DNA of 64,000 nucleotides from Acidobacteriota bacterium. Lineage in GTDB: Bacteria > Actinomycetota > Acidimicrobiia > ATN3. This document shows positions 23,711-32,665 of the stretch, piece after piece; within the stretch, counting starts at the first letter, position 1, and each line of letters opens with the position of its first letter. Made by a program: the position numbers and the translations under genes. The stretch spans positions 83,047 through 147,046 of the forward strand of contig QEUQ01000002.1 of NCBI GenBank assembly GCA_003577105.1. The letters are read 5' to 3'. The notes beneath the pieces were generated by a model. That model saw only the letters and a program-made list of their open reading frames with translations. It was not told the origin of the DNA and made no database searches.

Positions 23711-25369
23711 TTATCGAGGGTGTGCGGTGCGGCGCTCCGCCGCGCGGCGCTCCGCCTCAATCCGCTCGAGTGCAGACGACTCTCCCCCAACAAAGCTCAT
23801 GGCCCTGGCAACTCGTCTGTGCCCGGCAACTTCAGCGATCAGTCTGTGCATCTCAAGACAGACTCTTCGATACTCCTCGTGACCCTGCGGGGTAGTCCGC
23901 AGCTCGATCAGATGCATCGCCTCCCGCGCATTCAACTCCATCACATAGCGAATTCGAAAGGCCATTGGGACAACGTAGGGCTTTGACCATGCCAGTGAAT
24001 CGGGAATGTCGCAGTAGATCTCCGCCGCCTCACCCATGAGACTGCACCACTCATCGGCAAGCCCGCACTCCTCAACTAGGTCTGGAATGGTGAAGCCGTG
24101 CCCCACGCCCAGGGGCTGCCATTCGATAGTCAGCATGCGGTGTCGCTGAAGATCACGGAACGCGCCGTAGTCCGAAAGCACTTCGAAGCGATAGACGGTT
24201 GCCTCAAATTCGCGTCCCGGCCGATGCCTTCGGTTGCCCCGGTCACCGAGAAGGGCATCAAAAAGGTCGTCGAGCTCACGCTCGCTCAGGCCGGCTGCGA
24301 GCATCCGCGCTCTCGCGTCGCCGATCGACGATGCGACGAAAATCGCCGCCGCCGCGATCCTCAGTTCTCCGTCCGAATCAAAAGAGGTCAACGAAACGAA
24401 CGGTCCGCTGCCCGTTTCCGGCTCGGGCGCGAGATCGGAGATCGGCAGGGCTTCTACCGCTTGCCTCAGAGATCCATCACGGTTCTTCATGTACTCGATC
24501 CAGCGACCACCACGATCCGGGATTCGCACACGTCGCAAGAATGACGGAATGACTCGCTCAAGTTCCTCGAGAATCATCGCCGCATATGCCGCCGCCTCTT
24601 CATTGCCACTGGCGAGGAGTCTCATGACCAGGCCCTCATATGCCTGTCCGGACCCGAAGATCCCTACACTTGACTGCGTCGCCGCGGGCAGCAGGCCCCT
24701 GAGAACGTCACAAACCTTGGCTCTGACGGCGGGTTCATAGACCGAGGTTGGATCCCCGTGCTCGTTCGGGTACATGTCTCTGACCGCGGCTTCGACGCTC
24801 CCGAACATCTCCGAATAGGCGGCGAACAGACGCGAGCCATACGCCTCAAAGCGTGCATCTAGACCACTGCCACCTGGAAACGGATTGTAGAACCGGTACC
24901 GGCCTCCGACTTTCTGGTCGTAGCGGATATATCGAGTTGACTGCTCCAAGTACGACATGAGGCGCCCTCTCTCAACCAACTTGGTCAAGACATTGCTCAC
25001 GTCTTCACACGCGACATGGGCTCCACCAAGCTGGGCAACCGAATCGTCTCCATACTCGGTGAAGATTCGCTGATAGAGCGCTTCAGCTCGCTCTGTCGCC
25101 TCGGAGGCATCGGAGTCAGAGCGAATCTGAATCTCCTCTGCGATCGCCTCCACCCCGGCCGCACGATCTCGTACAAACTCATCGAGGAATAGTCGCCTCA
25201 GGCTTTTTGGGGAACGCGAGTAGCGAGCGAAGAGCGCACCCTTGACGACCTCGGGCATGTTGACAAGGGCGAACACGGGCCGATCCAGATTTGTAAAGAA
25301 TCGCCTCAGGATCGCTTCTTCCTCTGCTGTGAACCCGCTGCTCAGAATTGCCTCCTCAAGTGTCCCCAA
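23711..25369 (-). CDS. Tandem ThyX-like (FAD-dependent thymidylate synthase family) protein
   Basis: A 552-aa protein, about twice the length of ThyX. The N-terminal half has GDDSVAQLGGAHVACEDVSN and SYLEQSTRYIRYD, matching the ThyX folate/FAD regions. The C-terminal half has YGAFRDLQRHRMLTIEWQPL with the RHR of the ThyX motif near residue 407, but Thr replaces the usual Ser, and later VPMAFRIRYVMELNAREAMH and ELRTTPQGH. Such fused proteins occur in several actinobacterial lineages. Whether it makes dTMP or has another flavin or nucleotide role is unclear. It starts at TTG just after the helY stop. Confidence 0.7.
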   Translation of the reverse strand: MGTLEEAILSSGFTAEEEAILRRFFTNLDRPVFALVNMPEVVKGALFARYSRSPKSLRRLFLDEFVRDRAAGVEAIAEEIQIRSDSDASEATERAEALYQRIFTEYGDDSVAQLGGAHVACEDVSNVLTKLVERGRLMSYLEQSTRYIRYDQKVGGRYRFYNPFPGGSGLDARFEAYGSRLFAAYSEMFGSVEAAVRDMYPNEHGDPTSVYEPAVRAKVCDVLRGLLPAATQSSVGIFGSGQAYEGLVMRLLASGNEEAAAYAAMILEELERVIPSFLRRVRIPDRGGRWIEYMKNRDGSLRQAVEALPISDLAPEPETGSGPFVSLTSFDSDGELRIAAAAIFVASSIGDARARMLAAGLSERELDDLFDALLGDRGNRRHRPGREFEATVYRFEVLSDYGAFRDLQRHRMLTIEWQPLGVGHGFTIPDLVEECGLADEWCSLMGEAAEIYCDIPDSLAWSKPYVVPMAFRIRYVMELNAREAMHLIELRTTPQGHEEYRRVCLEMHRLIAEVAGHRRVARAMSFVGGESSALERIEAERRAAERRTAHPR

Positions 25370-25370
25370 C

Positions 25371-27524
25371 CTAAATGCCGCTGTGCGCCACGACGCCTCT
25401 GTTCATAGCTTTGGCTGCCTCTTTGAATGAATCGCGACCAGTCGCCACAGCGAGCTGTCGGCAAATATCGGCCACCTGCTTCGCGTTTCGGACGAAATCG
25501 CCCGCGCTATCAGCCTCATCGAGAAGCGTATCCAGTCCCTCGCCGCACGCCCAGCGATAAGCCACGCCGACAAACCCTGCGTCGGGTTCCGGAGTCGCCT
25601 CAAGCGCGTGCGCTTCCTCCACAGCCGCGATTTCGCGCCACGTTCGCCTCAGGCCGGACAACGCCTTCTCTAATTCGATAGTCGGCACGCTAACCCCCAG
25701 GTTCCGAGACGACCGCGACTCATATACGAAGCAGGAGGCGAAGCCGGCCAGCTCCGCAATCTCAAGGTGGCTTTCCAATCCACGATCTAGAGCTTCGGTC
25801 ACCAGTAGATCGCGCTCGCAGTAGACACGACTCAAGACCTGCCCCTTGGCTGTCAAGCTCCATCCTCCAACGTAACCCAGGATCTCAAGCACTTCGAGAA
25901 TCGATGAGAACTTGCCGGCAAGACCAGCCTCGCGGCGGTCAATTCGCCTCTTCAATTTCTCAATCTGCTTCGCCATCTGCCTGTCTCGCTCCCTCCACGC
26001 CTCTCCGCGAGCAGGCTTCGTCGCGGCCTTCAGTTTCTCTCGCAGCTCTGCTCGCAGCGCAGTCTTGCGATCTAGATCGTTGCGCAGATTCGCCAGCGAT
26101 CGATTGGTTCGGTATTGGGCGAAAGACGAGGCGAGCATCCTTTCTGCGTCCGCGCGATCGCGCGTCGCTATCAGATTCGTCGCCATGTTGTAAGTGGGAT
26201 TGAAGCTCGAATCCAATTCATAGCTGCGTGATCCGGCTACTTCCGCGACTCGGGCAAACGGAACCCACCTCGAGTGCATGACGATGCAGTACCCGACTGA
26301 GTCAATTCCCCGCCGCCCCGCCCGCCCAGAAAGCTGGGCGTATTCGCCAGGAGTGAGCACAGCGTGGAAGCGCCCGTTGAACTTAGAGAGGCTCTCGACT
26401 ACGACCGCTCGCGCGGGCATGTTGATGCCTAGCGCAAGCGTCTCAGTCGCAAACACGACCTTGACGAGGGCTCGGACAAAGAGCTCCTCCACGGCCTCCT
26501 TGAAGGCCGGAATCAGTCCTGCATGATGGGTCGCAATTCCTGATTCAAGCAGGGTCAGCCATGTCTCATATCCCAGAGCGTCAAGGTCCGCGTCCGATAT
26601 TCCAGCTAGACCCTCCTCTACCATGCTGCGAATTTGTCTGGCTTCCTTCTCAGTTGTAAGTCGGACACCGCCCCGAAGGCACTGTCGGGCTGCAGCGTCG
26701 CAAGCCGCCCTTGAAAAGATGAAGTAAATCGCAGGGAGCGCGTCCTGGTAATCCAGCTCATCGATGACGTCGAGTCGACTTGGCGACCGGATCCAGTGTC
26801 CTCTGCCGCCTCGAGAGGCAGGTTTGAGTGCTCTTATGAGCGCGGGATTTAGCGTTCCACTCTCCGACTCTGCATTGAATACCGGCATGAATCGCGTGCG
26901 ATCACTTTGTCGGTCCTCGAAGGCATACAGGCTGTGTAGCGGAACCGGCCTCGCTATCTCTTCGATCACCTCGATGGCGCCTCGAGTCTGCTTCAGCCAG
27001 CCACCGAACTCCGAGAGATTGCTGACCGTTGCTGAGAGCGATATGAGCTGCACGCTACCCGGAAGCTCAATGATGATTTCTTCCCAAGTCGCCCCCCTGT
27101 ATCGATCCTGCAGATAGTGAACTTCATCTAGAACGACGTAGGTAAGTCCGCTGAGACTCCTGCTCTCCTCGTAAATCATGTTTCTCAGAACTTCGGTAGT
27201 CATCACGACTAGAGGAGCTCCCGCGTTGATCGAGTTGTCACCGGTGAGCAAGCCGACGCTCGCGTCGCCGTATGTGAGCCGGAAATCTCGATACTTCTGG
27301 TTTGAGAGAGCCTTGATTGGCGTCGTATAGAAGAGCCGCTCGTCACGGGCCAGCGCGCGAGCAGCAGCAAACTCCGCTACGAGGGTCTTGCCGGCCCCAG
27401 TAGGCGCTGCGACCAAGACCGACATGCCGGCCTCAATTGCCTTCGCTGCCCGCACCTGAAATGGGTCGGGGCGGAAGGCTAGCTCGTCAAAGAACGAATC
27501 GGACGTTCCTTGCCCGCGCGACAC
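25371..27524 (-). CDS. helY: Ski2/Mtr4-like DExH RNA helicase (HelY)
   Basis: About 717 residues. The helicase core has Walker A VAAPTGAGKTLV near residue 40, TTPIKALSNQK, box II VVLDEVHYLQD, motif III SLSATVSNL, and motifs V and VI in ATETLALGINMPARAV and QLSGRAGRRG. A helical C-terminal half follows, as in the actinobacterial HelY/superkiller-like group involved in RNA handling. It is found beside tatAC and pafBC in actinobacteria, matching this locus. GTG 27524 follows the previous stop; TTG 27545 is the alternative start. Confidence 0.88.
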   Translation of the reverse strand: MSRGQGTSDSFFDELAFRPDPFQVRAAKAIEAGMSVLVAAPTGAGKTLVAEFAAARALARDERLFYTTPIKALSNQKYRDFRLTYGDASVGLLTGDNSINAGAPLVVMTTEVLRNMIYEESRSLSGLTYVVLDEVHYLQDRYRGATWEEIIIELPGSVQLISLSATVSNLSEFGGWLKQTRGAIEVIEEIARPVPLHSLYAFEDRQSDRTRFMPVFNAESESGTLNPALIRALKPASRGGRGHWIRSPSRLDVIDELDYQDALPAIYFIFSRAACDAAARQCLRGGVRLTTEKEARQIRSMVEEGLAGISDADLDALGYETWLTLLESGIATHHAGLIPAFKEAVEELFVRALVKVVFATETLALGINMPARAVVVESLSKFNGRFHAVLTPGEYAQLSGRAGRRGIDSVGYCIVMHSRWVPFARVAEVAGSRSYELDSSFNPTYNMATNLIATRDRADAERMLASSFAQYRTNRSLANLRNDLDRKTALRAELREKLKAATKPARGEAWRERDRQMAKQIEKLKRRIDRREAGLAGKFSSILEVLEILGYVGGWSLTAKGQVLSRVYCERDLLVTEALDRGLESHLEIAELAGFASCFVYESRSSRNLGVSVPTIELEKALSGLRRTWREIAAVEEAHALEATPEPDAGFVGVAYRWACGEGLDTLLDEADSAGDFVRNAKQVADICRQLAVATGRDSFKEAAKAMNRGVVAHSGI

Positions 27525-27528
27525 CCCA

Positions 27529-28860
27529 CTAGGCCGTGGATTCAAATTCGCGCTTCAGCTCCTCGCGCGCATCCCATGGAGTCAGAGTGATCCACTGTCG
27601 AAACTCCTCACCCGCATTACAGGCTGGGAAAGTGACGAAGCGAACTCCCGTCTGCCGACCGATGTCAGCGACCCAGGTCCACTGGTTTCCCGAGATCAAA
27701 GTAACCCTGAAGAGCTTGAATCTCATCTTCTCTGCCAGTTCAGGAGCGGACGTGAGAATGCGCCCGACCACCGCCGCCTCTTCATATGACCGGTATGCAC
27801 GTATGGTTCCCGCCGCCTCGATGAGGCCGCCTTCAGGCGGAGTGAGGCGCGCGAGGTCATCGGCAATCTCGCGAAACTTGGCAAAGAAACCCAGGAAAGT
27901 CTCCAATGACGCGTGAATGCCGTCCTTCTCCCCGATCACAACGTCACAGAAGGCCGAGTTTGTTGCGGTTACCTCACGCTGTTCGACGACACTTGAGACA
28001 CCCCTCGACCATTGTGGCGGTGGCTGAGTCGCCACGCTGGGAAGTTGACTCCCGGGCACGCCGGCCATTGCGGAGGGATTCGGCAAGGTGACACCGTTGA
28101 CGCCACGCATCGGCGCGTCCGGGAACTCGGCAAGTACGTCGTCAGCCACAAGTGGGTACTGCTCACGTGGTGTCAGAGGCCCCGGCACGTCTCCGGTCGA
28201 TCTAATCAGTAGAAAAGCGCTGGCCTCCGCTCCTTTACCGAGCACCACAAACCGCTTTGCCTGCGCAAACAAGTCGGGGCGATGTGACGGCGAAGCGGTT
28301 GTCAGAAGCGCTATGTTCTCGGCCGCTTCTGTATACATGACAGCACTGACAGGCAGGAATTCCTTCGGATACCAGAGCCACTCCGGAACCTTCACTGCCG
28401 TCATCTTGAGCTTGAGGTAGGAGAACGCCTGCCCCCACCGATCGGCCGCGTGCGACGCGGTCGCGAGCTCCGAATCGCCTTCTGGAAGCGGTCGGCCCAG
28501 AAGGGCCTCTAGCTCATCCATCGCCCACTGCTTCCCGTCCATGATTTCAGAGAGCTGCTCCATCGTTTGCTGTGCCTCTTTTTGCCGCTCCGTCAGCGGA
28601 TTCTTGGGCTTCCCCAATGAAGACACCAGCAAGACCGCGACGAGCGAAAGGACCAGAGCCCCGACAACTGCAATCACAAACAGATGCCCTGTGGGTCGCC
28701 TGGTCCAAACGACCTCGCCGGCGCGAGAAAGGAGTGTTGATCTTTGAGCTGCCTTTGGTCGCGCCTTCCCACTTGGAGCTTTCTTGCTGCTCGAGCGTCC
28801 GGAAGCCGCGCTCGACTTGAGCGACTTGGCGCGCTTCTTCACCTGCTTCTTCTTGGCCAC
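27529..28860 (-). CDS. Membrane-anchored protein of unknown function
   Basis: A 443-aa protein with GTG start after AAGGAG. A very basic Lys/Ser/Ala-rich N-terminus (about 45 residues) leads to one TM segment (LFVIAVVGALVLSLVAVLLV near residue 60). The large remaining part is outside or in the cytosol and holds several helices, a Pro/Gln-rich linker near residue 260 and a final alpha/beta stretch (GNQWTWVADIGRQTGVRFVT). I recognise no family. It is placed between tatC and helY in the same operon. Confidence 0.65.
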   Translation of the reverse strand: MAKKKQVKKRAKSLKSSAASGRSSSKKAPSGKARPKAAQRSTLLSRAGEVVWTRRPTGHLFVIAVVGALVLSLVAVLLVSSLGKPKNPLTERQKEAQQTMEQLSEIMDGKQWAMDELEALLGRPLPEGDSELATASHAADRWGQAFSYLKLKMTAVKVPEWLWYPKEFLPVSAVMYTEAAENIALLTTASPSHRPDLFAQAKRFVVLGKGAEASAFLLIRSTGDVPGPLTPREQYPLVADDVLAEFPDAPMRGVNGVTLPNPSAMAGVPGSQLPSVATQPPPQWSRGVSSVVEQREVTATNSAFCDVVIGEKDGIHASLETFLGFFAKFREIADDLARLTPPEGGLIEAAGTIRAYRSYEEAAVVGRILTSAPELAEKMRFKLFRVTLISGNQWTWVADIGRQTGVRFVTFPACNAGEEFRQWITLTPWDAREELKREFESTA

Positions 28861-28878
28861 CGAATTGTCTCCTTATAA

Positions 28879-29652
28879 CTAGCGCTTCATGGCGAACTTG
28901 GCAATCAAGACGACCAGTACATAGAACACCAGCATGGGAACTGCCATCGCCAACATCGTTATCGGATCCTGGCTGGGCGTGATGACCGCTGCCACGATAA
29001 CGACGGTTAACACTGCAATCCGCCAGCCTCGAATCAGCCGACCCGAATCCAGCGCGCCCACCATCACTAGAAACAAGAGAACGATCGGGAATTCGAAGGC
29101 GACCCCGAAAGCAATGCACATCGCCATGAAAAAACCCAGGTACTTGTCACCCGTGATGATCGGCTCAAGATTTGAGCCGCCGATCTTGAGCAAGAACCCG
29201 AAGGCCGGAACAGCAGTCATGTAGGCGACCACCGTACCGAAGCCAAATAGCAGCACCGACGAAATCACAAACCAAATCGCGTAGCGCTTTTCGCGCTTCT
29301 TGAGTCCTGGAGCAATGAAGCGCCAGAACTGCCACAGAATCACCGGCAGCGCGATTAGTAGCGCGACAAAGGCGACCACCTTGAGGCGAATCGAAAACCC
29401 TTCAAGCAGGCCCAATGTGTACAACGGCTTCTCTGGGTCATCCACAGCGCGTCTGTAGGGGCGAAGCATTAGATCGAGCACTGGCGCGTACAGGAACCAC
29501 CCAGCCACCGCTGCAATCCCGAATGCAATCAAGGCCCTGCTAATTCGTGATCGCAACTCCCGGAGGTGCTCCACCAAGGGCATCCTCGATGCCTCAAGGC
29601 TCTCTTTGTCGTTGTGAGAGCTAGCCATTACTGTCTCAGCACTGCGCGCCAT
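28879..29652 (-). CDS. tatC: Sec-independent translocase subunit TatC
   Basis: A 257-aa protein with six TM segments and the TatC signatures MPLVEHLRELRSRI at the cytosolic N-terminus, LWQFWRFIAPGLKKREKRYA, and FGVAFEFPIVLLFLV containing the functionally important Phe-Glu of the third loop. Together with the TatB-like gene 12 bases upstream it forms the twin-arginine receptor. ATG 29652 or 29628 may be used. Confidence 0.93.
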   Translation of the reverse strand: MARSAETVMASSHNDKESLEASRMPLVEHLRELRSRISRALIAFGIAAVAGWFLYAPVLDLMLRPYRRAVDDPEKPLYTLGLLEGFSIRLKVVAFVALLIALPVILWQFWRFIAPGLKKREKRYAIWFVISSVLLFGFGTVVAYMTAVPAFGFLLKIGGSNLEPIITGDKYLGFFMAMCIAFGVAFEFPIVLLFLVMVGALDSGRLIRGWRIAVLTVVIVAAVITPSQDPITMLAMAVPMLVFYVLVVLIAKFAMKR

Positions 29653-29664
29653 GTCAGAATCGGT

Positions 29665-29997
29665 TCAGTCCCGTTCCCGGGGAATCTCGGGGAGCGAATC
29701 CGATCCTGCCCGATCGTCGCTGGATTGGGACTCTTCGTCAGCTGATTCCTCCGCCTGATTCAATGAGAAAGCGCTGCGAACCTTGTCAATCGAATCAACC
29801 GTCGACCGCATGTCTTCCTCGGAGACGGCATCGTCGATCATCTCTCGGACTTGCGTCCGCACTTCCTCACCCTGACGCCGAAGTTCCCCTATGAAAGCTG
29901 CGACGCGCCGTGCCGCGCGCGGTAATTCCTCAGGCCCCACCACTAGTAGGGCTATCACCAGAATTGCCAGCAGTTCCAGCGGGCCGATGTTGAACAT
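29665..29997 (-). CDS. tatB: TatA/TatB-family translocase protein
   Basis: A 110-aa protein with one N-terminal TM helix (MFNIGPLELLAILVIALLVV), the hinge GPEELP, an amphipathic helix RAARRVAAFIGELRRQG and an acidic tail. The MFNIG start and Glu in the TM helix are TatB-like, while actinobacteria often have TatA of similar shape. Transcribed immediately before tatC. The symbol tatB is a best choice, not certain. Confidence 0.85.
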   Translation of the reverse strand: MFNIGPLELLAILVIALLVVGPEELPRAARRVAAFIGELRRQGEEVRTQVREMIDDAVSEEDMRSTVDSIDKVRSAFSLNQAEESADEESQSSDDRAGSDSLPEIPRERD

Positions 29998-30385
29998 CTT
30001 CTGCTTTCGATGAGCTCTTGGGATTTCGCTTCATCCTAGCTGCCGCACCGCCCGTTCCTTTACTCTCCAGCTCCGCCAGGACCTTCTCGACGTCGGCCTG
30101 TTCGCTCGCGCTGGCACCTGATGCCGCGGGCTGTCGCGGTGCGGCATCGGTGGAGTCGCCCTTCGCCGCCGCGGCCTTGGCTTTGGTTTTGGTCTCGCCG
30201 GCGCCGGTCTTTCCTGCCGCGATCTGGCTGACCGCCACCGCCTTGGTGCGGGTCTCGCCTTCGATCGTCTCGTTTGCCTCACGGCTCGCCCTGACAAAGG
30301 ATCGAATCGCTAGCCCACCGTAGTACGCGATCGGCACAATCATCACAACCAGGAAGGCCACTGCAATCCAAACCATCAAAGACAT
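29930..30385 (-). CDS. Membrane-anchored Ala/Lys-rich protein
   Basis: A 151-aa protein. One TM helix at residues 4-28 (VWIAVAFLVVMIVPIAYYGG) precedes a hydrophilic Ala/Lys/Thr-rich tail with a short predicted helix (ADVEKVLAELESKG). Its 3' end overlaps the TatB-like start by 68 bases, so the C-terminal tail may be partly spurious if translation ends earlier. First gene of the Tat operon; no family recognised. Confidence 0.5.
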   Translation of the reverse strand: MSLMVWIAVAFLVVMIVPIAYYGGLAIRSFVRASREANETIEGETRTKAVAVSQIAAGKTGAGETKTKAKAAAAKGDSTDAAPRQPAASGASASEQADVEKVLAELESKGTGGAAARMKRNPKSSSKAEDVQHRPAGTAGNSGDSPTSGGA

Positions 30386-30540
30386 AGTGACTCCCGCACT
30401 ACGCGTTACTGAGAACTACTCAATGATCGCACGCCTGGCGGCCGCGATCACTTACATCAAAACAAACGTTCCCGGTACAGCGGAAGCGGGAGCGTGCCTC
30501 CCGTGACTAGGCTGGGCACTATTGTGAGATAGAGGAATAC

Positions 30541-30564
30541 CGCCGCCGAATTTCGACGGCGGCG
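30541..30564. terminator. GC-rich hairpin between divergent genes
   Basis: CGCCGCCG (30541-30548) pairs with CGGCGGCG (30557-30564) around an 8-base AT-rich loop. It sits 43 bases before the histidine kinase start in the divergent intergenic region. It could be a leader hairpin or operator; there is no T tract. Confidence 0.4.
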
Positions 30565-30606
30565 ACATGCTCAAGAATCATCCCTCATCAGGACGATAGA
30601 CGCTCA

Positions 30607-32637
30607 ATGAAGACTCCAGCTCAGGACACACCTCTAGCCCCGGATCTCCGCGCAAGCGGGCAATACGAAAGGATCATTCGGTCTTCGCGCGCTTTGGCGT
30701 CGGGCTCGGATCCGTCAACGCTCGTGCAAAGCGTACTCACCGACCTATTTGAGCTTGTCGGTGCAGATATCGCTCAGCTCTGGATTGCCGACGCGGCTGA
30801 AGGAGTAATCAAGCCTGTAGCTCAGCAGAGCAAAGCCGGGTTCACTGAGAATGATGCCGGTAACCTTCCCGGAAGAATTCTCGCGACGGGTCAATCGGTC
30901 TTGGCGAATTCGCCGGACCTCCTTAGCCCATTCTTTCCTCAAGGACGAATCCCCTACCAGAGCGGGATCGGCGTCCCGATTCAGGATGGGCGAAACGTAA
31001 TTGGCGCCCTGGTCACTTTTGCCCAAAACCCCCTTGGACCTAGCGAATTCCAGCTCGCCACGCTCTTCGGCGATCAGCTGAGCATCATCATGCGATTCGA
31101 AACGATCTCACTCGAGCTCGAGCGCCGCGAGCGTGAAATCGCCCTTTTTGCAGAGACTTCCCGCGAGCTCTCCGGGGAACTCAAGATCAGCGCCCTCATG
31201 GACCGCATTCTCGACGTTGCAGGAACCCTTTTCAACGCAAGGGGTGGTTTCATATCGCTCTTCGAAGTTGACACCGGCACCCTTCAGCTGGGCATGTTCC
31301 GCAGCATCAACCGAGAGATAGTCAAGGACGTGATGGAGCGCGATGCGTTTCGATCCGTACTCAAGGAAGTAGCGCCGAGGGTAGTAGCCGATACATCGAG
31401 CGACATTGTCTTTGAGCCGCTGACCCAGACCGGCCTGATTCCCATTGTCGTTCCCCTGCGAGCGGACGGAGTGAATGCCGGTCTGCTCGTGTCACTGGTT
31501 GACCGCTCGGACATGCCGATTGCGGCAGATCTGCCGCTGATCACGAGTTTTGCCCATCAAGCGGGTCTTGCGGTGGGAAATGCCCTCCTGTACCAGGAGA
31601 TCGAGGACCAGCGCACAGAGCTCTCCTCGATCATTCACTCAATTCGAAATCCAATCATGGTGATCGACGAGGATGACAAGTTCATTGCGATCAACGGTAC
31701 GGCTCAGGAGTTGTTCAGCCTCTCCGGTACCTTCGATTTCGGCACTCCGGTCCGTGGGCGCCTCCGCCCAAAGGAGCTCGAAGATCTTCTCCTCGAAGGA
31801 AAAGGGGTCGTTGATGTGACCGTCACCCGCCCCGATCCTCGCCACTTCAGGGCCAAGGCCGTGGTGCTAAGAGGCGAGAGTGGCGAAGTCCGGGGCAAGG
31901 TTCTCGTGATGGATGACATCACTGAGCAGCGGGAACTCGAGCAGCTAAAAGCTGACTTCGTAGCAGTCATCGGTCATGAGCTCCGCACACCGCTCACTCT
32001 CATAAAGGGATTCACCAGAACCCTGATGCGAAAGGACGCCAAGATCCCGGAAGCACGAAAGGAAGAAGCGCTCGAGACCATAGATGTTCAGACCCACAGG
32101 CTCGAACGCTTGATCGAGGATCTTCTCTTTGTCTCTTCGATCGAACAGCAGAGGCCCCCTCTCTATCTCGAGCAGTTCGATCTTGCCGAGGCTCTACGTG
32201 ACGCTGTTGACAAACTGCGCTCAACGGCGCCAGACCGCGGAATCGTCTTGGACTGCGCATATGGGCGGCTAGGCGTGTGCCTGGACCGCTCCAAGATTGA
32301 GCAAATTCTCGGGCACCTTGTCGACAACGCCCTTAAGTATTCGGAAGATCAGGTAGAGATTCGCCTGATTGTCAAAGATGACGAAGTGCACATATCGGTC
32401 ACAGACCACGGTGTCGGGATCTACTCGGGAGACATTCCTCGGCTGTTTCAGAAGTTCGGGCAGATCGACTCCACGAGCACTCGCTCCCACGGAGGTACTG
32501 GACTCGGTCTCTATATTTGCAAGCGCCTTGTAGAGGTGCACCAGGGTCACATCTGGTGCGAGAGCCAGCTAGGGCGTGGCTCAACGTTCACTTTCTCGCT
32601 CCCCATGAATCTCTCGGACGAGCAAGGCGTTCAATAG
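30607..32637 (+). CDS. Sensor histidine kinase with two GAF domains and a PAS domain
   Basis: A 676-aa soluble kinase (no TM segment seen). Two GAF-like domains cover about residues 25-175 and 190-325, and a PAS domain (LSSIIHSIRNPIMVIDEDDK) lies near 345. HisKA carries the phosphoacceptor in IGHELRTPLTLIKGF near residue 456. HATPase_c has the N box HLVDNALKYS, G1 DHGVGI, and G2 HGGTGLGLYICK. All catalytic boxes are intact. No response regulator is adjacent. It is the only rightward gene in this part of the proteasome-Tat region and converges on the PHP gene. Confidence 0.88.
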   Translation: MKTPAQDTPLAPDLRASGQYERIIRSSRALASGSDPSTLVQSVLTDLFELVGADIAQLWIADAAEGVIKPVAQQSKAGFTENDAGNLPGRILATGQSVLANSPDLLSPFFPQGRIPYQSGIGVPIQDGRNVIGALVTFAQNPLGPSEFQLATLFGDQLSIIMRFETISLELERREREIALFAETSRELSGELKISALMDRILDVAGTLFNARGGFISLFEVDTGTLQLGMFRSINREIVKDVMERDAFRSVLKEVAPRVVADTSSDIVFEPLTQTGLIPIVVPLRADGVNAGLLVSLVDRSDMPIAADLPLITSFAHQAGLAVGNALLYQEIEDQRTELSSIIHSIRNPIMVIDEDDKFIAINGTAQELFSLSGTFDFGTPVRGRLRPKELEDLLLEGKGVVDVTVTRPDPRHFRAKAVVLRGESGEVRGKVLVMDDITEQRELEQLKADFVAVIGHELRTPLTLIKGFTRTLMRKDAKIPEARKEEALETIDVQTHRLERLIEDLLFVSSIEQQRPPLYLEQFDLAEALRDAVDKLRSTAPDRGIVLDCAYGRLGVCLDRSKIEQILGHLVDNALKYSEDQVEIRLIVKDDEVHISVTDHGVGIYSGDIPRLFQKFGQIDSTSTRSHGGTGLGLYICKRLVEVHQGHIWCESQLGRGSTFTFSLPMNLSDEQGVQ

Positions 32638-32665
32638 CGCGGCACTCTCGACGGCTCGTGAGGCG

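Noticed and set aside
23458..23793. A 111-codon leftward frame between the ThyX-like and DUF4193 genes
   Set aside because: It overlaps the ThyX-like end, lacks a ribosome site and has no recognisable domain.
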